Under the pieces are notes generated by a model, which was not told the DNA's origin, did no database searches, and was given only the letters and a program-made list of their open reading frames with translations. 64,000 nucleotides of DNA. Origin: a bacterium (GTDB lineage: Bacteria > Zhuqueibacterota > Zhuqueibacteria > Residuimicrobiales > Residuimicrobiaceae). Below, piece by piece: positions 27,106 to 34,811 of the stretch. The translations under genes were made by a program, and so were the position numbers. The DNA lies in assembly GCA_029565685.1 (NCBI GenBank), contig JAKQNR010000022.1, positions 1-64,000 of the forward strand. Direction: 5' to 3'. Numbering within the stretch: the first letter of the stretch is position 1; every line of letters begins with the position of its first letter.

Positions 27106-28152
27106 TCACGGAACGGCCGGCGCCCTGTGCTGCTGAAAGGCTTGCGTTAAATTGGCTTCATAGGCAGTGCCTTTGAAAACCGTACGCTGTTTGTTGATAA
27201 ATTCCAGGATGGCTTCTGAGGGGACGATAAAGGTGATGCCATAGTTGATGCGGTTGATCGAGACAGCGTAGGCCTGACCGTCGTAGGGGACCCGCATGCC
27301 GTACTCTGCATCCGGCGATGGCGTGAGAACGGCTTCGGGTGCGCCGGATGTGGAGCTGGCCAGGCCGACCATTTCGAAATTAGGAACGCCGTCGCGGATG
27401 GCGAGGATGATGCCGCCGCTGAATCCGCGATTGAAATTGCCGTCGAGCAGAAAACCGCCGCGGCCGTCGCGGTTCGGTTGGCTGACGATGGCCTTGGTGA
27501 CCATCAGCTGCCCCTGTGGATAGCCGATAAGGTAGACAAAGCTTCCCCAATCCAGCTCTACGCCTTTTCCCAAAGGATAACGAAAATCGTTGATCACCCG
27601 GTCCAAAGGTTTGCTCCAGGTTCTGCCGATCAGAGCGAGGTCGACCTGCGGATCATGAGCAAGGAGCTGCAGCACGCCGTCTTCGGGGAATCCGGCGGCG
27701 AGCAGGCGTTCTCGTGTTTTAATCGCCACGGTGCGGATGTAACGGTTTCGGGATTTTTCTTCTTCATTATAATAGGTGAAAAGGGAATCACTGTGATAAA
27801 CCACATGGCTGCAGGTGAGCACCAGCACAGACTGGCTGGTGGAGGAGATCACCAAGCCGCTGCCGGCGACTGGATTTTCGCTATAGCTGGTGGATTTGCA
27901 CTGAAGCAGTCCGCGCTCCTGAATGTCGCGCCGGGTCATTTTATCGCTGCGATCGAAATAGTAGATTTTATAATGGGTGGTGCAGTAGATTTTAACGGTC
28001 ATATCGCAGATCGCCTTGATCTCCTGGGAGCAGTTTTTATAAGGGAATTCGCTGTCGTATTTGCCGTCGTTGAGCAGGGGATAGACAGTGCGATAAATGC
28101 GTCCCTGGCAGGAGAGCAGAATAAAGGCCGATAAAATGATCGCTTTTTTCAT
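27106..28152 (-). CDS. Trypsin-like serine protease, exported lipoprotein
   Basis: A 348-residue lipoprotein: signal peptide with lipobox ILLSC, lipid-attached Cys15. After about 90 residues of unknown fold, a chymotrypsin-like domain has an apparently complete triad: H116 (VLTCSHVV), D171 (HDPQVDLALI) and S245 (NRGFSGGI). There is no PDZ domain. The 54 residues between His and Asp are long and charged, a lineage-specific insert. It contrasts with the HtrA-like protein at 11290-12561, which has lost the triad. Substrate unknown; periplasm or outer membrane. Confidence 0.82.
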   Translation of the reverse strand: MKKAIILSAFILLSCQGRIYRTVYPLLNDGKYDSEFPYKNCSQEIKAICDMTVKIYCTTHYKIYYFDRSDKMTRRDIQERGLLQCKSTSYSENPVAGSGLVISSTSQSVLVLTCSHVVYHSDSLFTYYNEEEKSRNRYIRTVAIKTRERLLAAGFPEDGVLQLLAHDPQVDLALIGRTWSKPLDRVINDFRYPLGKGVELDWGSFVYLIGYPQGQLMVTKAIVSQPNRDGRGGFLLDGNFNRGFSGGIILAIRDGVPNFEMVGLASSTSGAPEAVLTPSPDAEYGMRVPYDGQAYAVSINRINYGITFIVPSEAILEFINKQRTVFKGTAYEANLTQAFQQHRAPAVP

Positions 28153-28263
28153 GGCAGGTCCTGTTCAATCAGATCTATCAATGTAAAATAACATGAATTG
28201 GTTTCATTGACAAGCACTATTTTTATCCTGCCTGGGGACATACGTTTGAGCCTGCCGTCGCGG

Positions 28264-28803
28264 TCAAGCCCGGCCGTGGCGTCGGTTTCTGAAAGACCCG
28301 ACGGTTTTACGTCTGCCGTCGAGCAGAAGCATCCAGATAAAGCCGCCGAGAACCTTGGCCGCGAACTGGCCGAGGATAATCCATGGCAGGAGAGTGCCGA
28401 AGGCCACGGTGGGAAAGATCACGCTGTCCGCTGCAGCGGAAAGGATGTTGGAGCCATTGACCTTGATCCAACGGGAGTACCGGTGGAGAAAATGATAGGT
28501 GAACGCATCCACAGCGCCGGCAGCGGCGAATGCAGTCAGCGAAGCCGCGGCCACAGGGCCGGCGCGACGGTTGATCAGCCACGACAGCAGGCTGCCTGCG
28601 AAAACCAGAGCCGTCATTTTCAGGAACAGGCGGCGACCGCGCCAGACTTCGTGCAGATGATCTCGGCTGGTCAGGTCCAGTCCGATGAACAGAAAAGCGG
28701 TGGGTATGGTCGCACGGGGGCCAAGCCAGGTCACCAGCAGATTGGCTGGTACAATGGCGCCGATATACAACAGGACATAAAAAGCGGTTTTGCTGTTTAT
28801 CAT
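28264..28803 (-). CDS. VUT-family-like integral membrane protein (putative queuosine-precursor transporter type)
   Basis: A 179-residue protein with about five membrane segments (about 7-28, 30-42, 63-78, 87-102 and 130-165). The segments NGSNILSAAADSVIFPTVAFG and LPWIILGQFAAKVLGGFIW strongly resemble the VUT_1/YhhQ family, some of which import queuosine precursors. The protein is shorter than YhhQ (about 220). The C-terminus is basic (RRKTVGSFRNRRHGR). Single gene, 40 bp after the GH95-like gene on the same strand. Transport substrate is inferred from family only. Confidence 0.55.
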   Translation of the reverse strand: MINSKTAFYVLLYIGAIVPANLLVTWLGPRATIPTAFLFIGLDLTSRDHLHEVWRGRRLFLKMTALVFAGSLLSWLINRRAGPVAAASLTAFAAAGAVDAFTYHFLHRYSRWIKVNGSNILSAAADSVIFPTVAFGTLLPWIILGQFAAKVLGGFIWMLLLDGRRKTVGSFRNRRHGRA

Positions 28804-28843
28804 TTTTCCGTCAAAAGGATTTGCACAACGGGCTGAATCGTCA

Positions 28844-31339
28844 TCACTCTTTTTTTAACACCAGAGTCTGTCCGGGTTTCATGGAAAATGTGTACTCGGA
28901 TTGGCTGACGCGGGTGGCTTTGCCATCCACGCTGATGCGGCTGTGCAACGGCCAGGGGCTGAGAAGCGTCATCGGGCCGCCACGTTCGCTTGTCGCAGCC
29001 ACCCAGCTGACCTCCCCGTCCTTGAATTCGGCGCTGATCAAAACCGCCCCGACGCAGCGCAGCTGATGAAAGGCGGCTGTCTGATCCTTGGGCCAGTTGG
29101 GAAACAGCCTGATCACGCCGTTATAGCTCTGCAACAAGCACTCGTTGATCACCACCGGCAAGCCGAAATTTTCGAACCAGATGCCCATTCGGGCCATGAA
29201 ATCAAAGGGCGTCGTTGTGTCTGAATAGCGGCCGTGCACCTGCAGCACCATATCGGTGTAGGCGCCGTTGTCTATCTCGCAGTAGGCCGCCTGTTGTTTG
29301 AATTTTTCCAGATCCAGCCGGCCTAGACGGGCGGCCTGTAGATTAAGGAAAACAAGATCATTGCCCCCTTCGATCTGCATGTTGGTCAGCGAGTTTTCCA
29401 GCAGGTGCAGAATTTCCGCAGGAGAATGCAGGCCGTGTTCCTCACCGGGAAAAACCGTCATCAGACTGTTGGGCACATTATAGACCACTTCAGCATGTTC
29501 CCCGGGCACTGAGACGTACACCGGTCCGATGCTGCTCATGGCCGTGGGATAGTCTGGGAAATGTTCGAGGATGGTACGCACCGCGCGAACGGTCGAGGCC
29601 TCCTGGCGGTTGTATTTCAGGATATCCACAGCCTGCAAATACGCCTTAAAGATGAATTTGGTCAACGTCAAGTCGACCAGACAATCGTAATTGTATTTAA
29701 AACCAGGTTTAAGGCCGTACAGCTCCGGAGGTACTGTGGGAAAGATATGATAACGGTCATCCCCCCATTGCGGGCCGTGCGCCTCCGGCCGTTGCATATA
29801 GGCGACAAGAAAGCGGACCGCTTCGGCGATAGGTATAAAAGCGCGGGTTCTGAGATAGTCGACATCCATGCTATAGAGGTAATGCCACCACAGCCCCTGC
29901 ACGGTCCAGGGCGTTTCACAGATCTCCCATCCCCAGTCCGGCGCAGGATAGGGGTTCATCGTCATCTCCACCGGATAGGCGGAATGGGGGAAATAGGCGC
30001 CAGGCAGGTTGTAATATTCTTTCGCCCAGCGCCGGCTGACCGGCATCAGCTTCTCCACCAGATCGACATAGGGCAGGTTCTTATCCAGATGGTTGCTGGA
30101 AAAGGTGGCCCAGAAGGGCTGTTGAGTATTATAGTTCATGTGATAATCGCCGTGCCAGGCAGTGCCGATCTGCTGATAGCTCCAATTGGCGAACAACCCA
30201 GGGCAGGTGACGCCGGCTTTGGCGCTGCAATTGAGGAAGTAGAGGTTTCGGTACCAGATTTTTTCCAGCTCTGCGTCCGAGAGCACCACCGCCGAACAGC
30301 CCCAATAATCCGCCCATAGGCGCTGGTTCTGCTTCTGCACAGCGGCATAACGGTCAGCGGAGGGCGCTTCATGGACGATCGTGCCGATGGCTAGGCTGTC
30401 CGCCAAACCTTCCCACAGAGCGGCACAACCGATCAGCGGGGTTTCGCCTTTCAGGCTGCGCTCCCATTGGTCCATGGCTTTGGGGTTGCCCTCCCAGTCC
30501 AGCCGTTCGCGGGTGGAAAGCGGGCAGGACACCTGCACCTCCAGTTGGAAAGCGCGGTCTTTGGGGTGGTTTTTCTGGGGCTCGCCGGAGGGCGGTTGGC
30601 GAAAGGGCAGTCGCTGGTAAAAGGCGATTCCAGATCCGGCGTTTGAAGCGGGCGCAAATTCGTTCACCGTAGAAGGATCGGGGATCAGCCGAATTCGGTC
30701 AAAGCAGTTCGGCCGCAGCCGGCCGTGCTGATCCAGCAATCTGAACCATAATTCATCCTGTTGGAGAAAAGTAAACAGCTCCAGGCTGGCCGGCTCGCGA
30801 TCGATGCGCAGATCGATGCGGCAAAGACCGCTGCTGAGGTCCAGGACGTGCCCCAAGACTTGTATGCGGCGCCGGTCAAAGCCGAGCAGCAGTGCGCCGC
30901 AGGGAAAGGGTCTGGGATAAGGCTGGCGGTAATTATCGCGCGCCATCTGAGCATAGTTTTTATACCAGCTGTTCTCGGTCAGGCTTTTCAGCGTATCCGG
31001 AATGGCTTCGACGCGTTTGAACACATACTCAAAGGCGCCGATCTCTTCACGGTGGTTCTCGGCGATGCGGATATCCCAGACATTATTATGGCCGAAAAAG
31101 ACCACAATGGCATCTGGTCGGGTGGTCACCACAGCGCCGAGGCCGCCGTTGCCCAGCAGGGCGCCGCTGAAAAAGTCCACTGCCGGCCCTCGATGCTGGA
31201 TGGCATGCAGGCGGCTTCGTTCCAGGCCGATATTTTCGGACGCCCACAAACCCTGGAGCGCTAACACGAGCACGCCGGCGGTCAACCGATGGACGCGCAG
31301 CCGGACGACGGCTCTTTGCGCGGAAAAATAGGGCTTCAT
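28844..31339 (-). CDS. Secreted glycoside hydrolase, GH95-like (alpha-L-fucosidase/galactosidase family)
   Basis: An 831-residue exported protein. The N-terminus has a basic start then hydrophobic VLVLALQGLWASEN (signal near residue 34). An N-terminal beta-sandwich about 40-270 has GALLGNGGLGAVV, typical of GH95/GH65-type sandwich domains. The (alpha/alpha)6 barrel follows with PGLFANWSYQQIG, WHGDYHMNYNTQQPFW and MNPYPAPDWGWEICETPW, all in the GH95 pattern. The C-terminus is a small beta domain ending KPGQTLVLKKE. GH95 members remove alpha-1,2-fucose or alpha-galactose. No T9SS sorting domain. Confidence 0.72.
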   Translation of the reverse strand: MKPYFSAQRAVVRLRVHRLTAGVLVLALQGLWASENIGLERSRLHAIQHRGPAVDFFSGALLGNGGLGAVVTTRPDAIVVFFGHNNVWDIRIAENHREEIGAFEYVFKRVEAIPDTLKSLTENSWYKNYAQMARDNYRQPYPRPFPCGALLLGFDRRRIQVLGHVLDLSSGLCRIDLRIDREPASLELFTFLQQDELWFRLLDQHGRLRPNCFDRIRLIPDPSTVNEFAPASNAGSGIAFYQRLPFRQPPSGEPQKNHPKDRAFQLEVQVSCPLSTRERLDWEGNPKAMDQWERSLKGETPLIGCAALWEGLADSLAIGTIVHEAPSADRYAAVQKQNQRLWADYWGCSAVVLSDAELEKIWYRNLYFLNCSAKAGVTCPGLFANWSYQQIGTAWHGDYHMNYNTQQPFWATFSSNHLDKNLPYVDLVEKLMPVSRRWAKEYYNLPGAYFPHSAYPVEMTMNPYPAPDWGWEICETPWTVQGLWWHYLYSMDVDYLRTRAFIPIAEAVRFLVAYMQRPEAHGPQWGDDRYHIFPTVPPELYGLKPGFKYNYDCLVDLTLTKFIFKAYLQAVDILKYNRQEASTVRAVRTILEHFPDYPTAMSSIGPVYVSVPGEHAEVVYNVPNSLMTVFPGEEHGLHSPAEILHLLENSLTNMQIEGGNDLVFLNLQAARLGRLDLEKFKQQAAYCEIDNGAYTDMVLQVHGRYSDTTTPFDFMARMGIWFENFGLPVVINECLLQSYNGVIRLFPNWPKDQTAAFHQLRCVGAVLISAEFKDGEVSWVAATSERGGPMTLLSPWPLHSRISVDGKATRVSQSEYTFSMKPGQTLVLKKE

Positions 31340-31570
31340 AAGAAAAGGAAACTCCCATTGAAAGTGTCAGGACGCGCAAGACAGGGGTGCTGAATCGCCT
31401 TGTTTCATAATGCTAATCATTTATCCGGACAATCCCAATAAAAAAATAAGGGTCCTGTTCAAGCCGGCCCGACCGTTGCTGCAGCGGCCGAGTCGGCGAT
31501 AAACATATTTTTTCACTTGCGAAATAAGCGAATTATTTTTATATTAAAAAGCTATACAAAAAATGAAATG
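31340..31570. promoter_or_regulatory. Promoter of the tRNA-His/tRNA-Glu unit
   Basis: In the spacer between the GH95 start and tRNA-His, TTGCGA (31517-31522), 17 bp, then TATATT (31540-31545) gives a good housekeeping-type promoter, with a start site near 31552, about 19 bp before tRNA-His. No other feature is seen in this 230-bp stretch. Confidence 0.6.
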
Positions 31571-31644
31571 GTGGGTGTAGCTCAGCTGGCTAGAGCACCA
31601 GGTTGTGGCCCTGGTGGCCGCGGGTTCGAATCCCGTCACTCACC
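31571..31644 (+). tRNA. tRNA-His (GTG)
   Basis: A 74-nt cloverleaf: acceptor GTGGGTG/CACTCAC, D-arm GCTCAGCTGGCTAGAGC, anticodon stem-loop CCAGG-TTGTGGC-CCTGG giving GTG, T-arm GCGGG-TTCGAAT-CCCGT, and discriminator C. A G at 31570 would be the extra G-1 pairing with C73, the hallmark of tRNA-His. CCA is not fully encoded. Confidence 0.96.
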
Positions 31645-31662
31645 CATACCAGACCCAACTCA

Positions 31663-31734
31663 GTCCCCATCGTCTAGGGGTCAGGACTCGGGATTTTCGA
31701 TCCCGTAACAGGGGTTCGAATCCCCTTGGGGACA
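31663..31734 (+). tRNA. tRNA-Glu (TTC)
   Basis: A 72-nt cloverleaf: acceptor GTCCCCA/TGGGGAC, D-arm TCGTCTAGGGGTCAGGA, anticodon stem CGGGA-TTTTCGA-TCCCG giving TTC, T-arm AGGGG-TTCGAAT-CCCCT, and discriminator A. It lies 18 bp after tRNA-His and shares its promoter and terminator. Confidence 0.96.
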
Positions 31735-31743
31735 CTAACGGAC

Positions 31744-31780
31744 GGACAGGTCATTCGATCGAATGGTCTGTCCTTTTTTT
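31744..31780 (+). terminator. Rho-independent terminator of the tRNA-His/tRNA-Glu unit
   Basis: GGACAG-GT-CATTC pairs with GAATG-GT-CTGTCC around a GATC loop and is followed by seven T, starting 9 bp after tRNA-Glu. Confidence 0.9.
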
Positions 31781-32669
31781 ACGCCTGGCAAATAATAGCG
31801 ACACCTTGCGGTCAAAAGATGTTTCTTCTGCTGCAAGCATGGTTCTCCAGGCAAAAGCCTCGACAGCGCCCGCTTGCCCTGCTCTGCTGTTTGTCCCCGC
31901 TTTACCTCTGCCTCAGGCCGCGATTTTAATAATTGGTACATTATTTGCTATATCATTGAGTGCCACGCTGCTTAGGGATGAAAATTTGAGAGTTGGAGCG
32001 TTTCCCATTTCTAAACCCTTTCATTTTGAAATGTCGGGCTTTCATTTTGAAATCCAGGGTATGGCTCCGGCGTGGGGGCCAGAATCCCTCCTGACCCATC
32101 AAAGGGGGCATGCATTCAGTGAGGAACAGCTCGGACGAGACAGTTGAACGCAGCATCCTCGAGTAAAGCCTGGGAAGCTTTGCTTGGGAATGATGGAATC
32201 AGCAGGGAAAGAAAGGCCGGCAATTGCCGGCCTTTTCTATTAAAAGCCGCGACAAGAGCTTTGACAATGCGTCGGTCGCGCGGGCAGACGGCAAAGGCGC
32301 GAAATGCGCCTGGACGGGAGGACTCGATCCGCTCGCAATTGCTTTTTACGTAAATGAGGCGGTGCGCAGCAGTCAACTAACGGAGAATTTCGAAAAAGAA
32401 TGGCAGGGCGAGCCGACTGGGGAGCGTAAATTTAAACGTCAGAACCATACAATCGCCTGCTGCCGGGATTTTGCCGCCTCTGTATGTGTGCCGGATCACA
32501 GATTCTGTTCTCATGGAAAAAACGGCATAAAATTGTTGGCATAATCGTTACTTTGTCTGTATATTATGCAGTCACACCAGCATCGCGTATTCTATCTGGG
32601 TGAAGGGATTCGAACTCTCGGTGGACTGGTCTAATTGAGATGGGCATTCCCAACGAACAGGTTGACATA
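31781..32669. other. Gene-poor region, about 890 bp
   Basis: Between the tRNA terminator and the pentapeptide gene I see only a palindromic hairpin (32212-32235), a direct repeat of TTTCATTTTGAAAT (near 32020 and 32039) and a tRNA-like 3' fragment (32597-32625). The open frames here (31605-32147, 32116-32376) lack ribosome sites and plausible composition. Confidence 0.5.
32212..32236. terminator. Perfect palindromic hairpin, possible bidirectional terminator
   Basis: AAAGGCCGGCAATTGCCGGCCTTT is a perfect palindrome with a T-rich end on both strands. No convincing gene ends here, so it may be the remnant of a lost transcription unit. Confidence 0.5.
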
Positions 32670-33413
32670 ATGCGAGATACAAAAGATATTATCATAAATG
32701 GTCGGCCGCTTACAGAATTGATGGAGATAACTGCCGGATTGCCGGACGCTGAGAGTGGAGACGGCCGTTTGCTCGATCTGCGCGGCGCTGATCTCAGGCG
32801 GGTGGATCTTCACGGCGCGGATCTTCACAATGCGAACCTCATGGAGGCGGACCTGACCGGCGCGGATCTTGGCGGAGCAAATCTGGCCGGGGCGAACCTC
32901 AGCGGCGCCAAACTCACCTGGACCAGACTGAGCAGGGCTGACCTGACAGGCGCCAATCTTTCCGGCGCCAACCTGAGCTGGTCGAATTTCGGCGGCGCCA
33001 ATCTCACAGGGGTTCTTCTTCGGGGCGCCCTGCTCAACGATGCCAATCTGACCGATGTGATTCTAACCGGAGCCCAGCATCTTGCCAAAACAAAAGGCTT
33101 CGAAACCGCCGATTTCACCGGAGCGGTTCTGGATGACCAGGCCCGTCAGCTGCTTTCCGGCTTAAACAAAACCGTGGAGCCGAAAGGGGAAAAATCCGGC
33201 ATCGCCACGCCGCGGCCAGATCTGCATGAACGGTTTGCCCGGGTCTTTGAGCGGATCAACGAGATCGGCAAGGACGGCGATCACAACGCGCGAATCCCCA
33301 TCGAGCGCCTCAAGGAGATGGGCAAACAAAACGGCCGCTCCTCAGACCCAGTGGATAAAAGGCGCAAACCGGGCTTTATGCAAAGAGTGAAAAGGCTTTT
33401 CGCCGCACGATAA
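32670..33413 (+). CDS. Pentapeptide-repeat protein
   Basis: A 247-residue protein. Residues about 33-157 are about 25 tandem pentapeptides of the form A-(D/N)-L-x-x (GADLGGANLAGANLSGAKL), which fold as a right-handed quadrilateral beta-helix. The C-terminal 85 residues are basic, charged and probably unstructured (KRRKPGFMQRVKRLFAAR). I prefer the ATG at 32670 (MRDTKD) over the in-frame one at 32640. There is no signal peptide. Some such proteins mimic DNA and bind gyrase; others are of unknown role. Its basic tail is unusual for a DNA mimic. Confidence 0.88.
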   Translation: MRDTKDIIINGRPLTELMEITAGLPDAESGDGRLLDLRGADLRRVDLHGADLHNANLMEADLTGADLGGANLAGANLSGAKLTWTRLSRADLTGANLSGANLSWSNFGGANLTGVLLRGALLNDANLTDVILTGAQHLAKTKGFETADFTGAVLDDQARQLLSGLNKTVEPKGEKSGIATPRPDLHERFARVFERINEIGKDGDHNARIPIERLKEMGKQNGRSSDPVDKRRKPGFMQRVKRLFAAR

Positions 33414-33570
33414 TCTTTCATTTTTTCTCACTGCCCGACGAGCAAGGGGGGATTCCGCCGCTGGACAGGTCTTCAAACCGCGATGCAAAAGGCCAGCCCC
33501 TTATCAACCCACCGACGACGATGAAACAGGCGAGGCCATGGTCGCCGCAGCCTGCGCCGCCATCATCGCT

Positions 33571-34542
33571 TCAGGGATGACCAAGGATGTGTTTCATCAC
33601 CAGACTGCTCATTTCAGCGACTGCGGAGGACCCGCGCGTCAGCAGGGCGAGGTTTTCGCTTTGCACCGCCCGGTCTACCTGCGCATCGTAGCTGATGTTC
33701 CCCCATTTCCGCAAGCGGATATTCAGCACCTGGCAGGCAAGCACCGGCAGCAGCTCAGCCCGCTCGAGACTCTCTTTCTTTGAACATTTATTCACTATCA
33801 GGGCCGGCCGGAACTGTGCGGTTTGCGCCGCAATCTGTTCGCTGAGCTGCGGTTCACTTTTAGCCACGGCGTGCAGAAAGGAGGGTACGGTTGCCAGCGG
33901 TTCTCGGCTCAAGTCTCCGCAGCGCTGCAGTTGTCGATACCACTCGGGCCATTGATAGGCGTTTTTATGCAGATTGCGCACCAGGGCTACCCGCAGTAGG
34001 CCATAGGCGTCCAGCAGCGTCTGTTTGGCCGCGGTGGCCAGCAGCAGCGGGTATTCGGCGTTCAGGAAAAAGTCCATGGGGCCATACGTGCTGCCTGCGC
34101 CCAGGTCCAGAACCACGTAGGAGGCCTGCAATCGGCGCAGTTCCTGAGCGAGCTTTTGTTTGAGCGAAAGAAGAATGCGATGATAGGAGGCGATGTGCGT
34201 TCCAGCGAATAGAACGCGCAGATGGTTGATGCGGGTCGGCAGCACCAGTTCGTTCATATTCCGCGTGCGCCCCTCCAAAAAGCGGTGCAGATTTCTCTCT
34301 GGATTTTTCTGGATCAGGCGGCGGACAATTCCTCCGGCGGTAAAATCGGTGTTGACCAGCACAGTCTCCTGTCCTTTTTTGCTCAGCTCCAGGGCGATCA
34401 GAAGGGAAAGGATGCTTTTGCCCACGCCTCCCTGTCCTCCGGCCAGAGCGATGACCGTGGGCGTGTTCTTCCTTACGCTCTGGCGGACCGGCTCCTTCAA
34501 CAACCGGTCTAAATCCAGTGTGCTGTAATCCTCTCTTTGCAT
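33571..34542 (-). CDS. MinD/FlhG-like ParA-family ATPase
   Basis: A 323-residue P-loop ATPase. The deviant Walker A is GGQGGVGKS at 35-43; a DLGAGSTYGPMDF segment takes the place of the Walker B/switch DxPxG region, and a signature strand follows (LVNTDF, near 62-67). The extended C-terminal part differs from MinD. FlhG/MinD relatives place flagella, septa or other machines at the cell pole. No flagellar or chemotaxis gene is in the window. It is transcribed toward the pentapeptide gene, with about 157 bp of empty sequence between. Confidence 0.78.
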   Translation of the reverse strand: MQREDYSTLDLDRLLKEPVRQSVRKNTPTVIALAGGQGGVGKSILSLLIALELSKKGQETVLVNTDFTAGGIVRRLIQKNPERNLHRFLEGRTRNMNELVLPTRINHLRVLFAGTHIASYHRILLSLKQKLAQELRRLQASYVVLDLGAGSTYGPMDFFLNAEYPLLLATAAKQTLLDAYGLLRVALVRNLHKNAYQWPEWYRQLQRCGDLSREPLATVPSFLHAVAKSEPQLSEQIAAQTAQFRPALIVNKCSKKESLERAELLPVLACQVLNIRLRKWGNISYDAQVDRAVQSENLALLTRGSSAVAEMSSLVMKHILGHP

Positions 34543-34811
34543 GCCTGCGCATATTGCAAGCTCTGGACCATTTTATGAGCTTTTATTCAATTTTTTACAT
34601 TAAGTTTATAAAAGAGTTGCGTTGACGCATTTCTCTTGGCTGCCGGCAGCGGCGTATAACGCTGTCATAAAAACCGGACAGGCGTCTGGATTCATCACCT
34701 GGCGGCTGTTGAGAAGCGCGCAGGAGCGCAGGTTAAAAAACTTGAAATTTGACTAGTTTGTTTGTACTTTGTTCCTGCGAATCGATCAAGGTATTGACTA
34801 GGGAGCGTTGG

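Noticed and set aside
31605-32147. 180-codon plus-strand frame
   Set aside because: Begins inside tRNA-His and runs through tRNA-Glu and its terminator; cannot be a real gene.
34622-34660. TTGACG...TATAAC as a promoter for the alpha-mannosidase
   Set aside because: The 27-bp spacing is far from the 16-18 bp needed.
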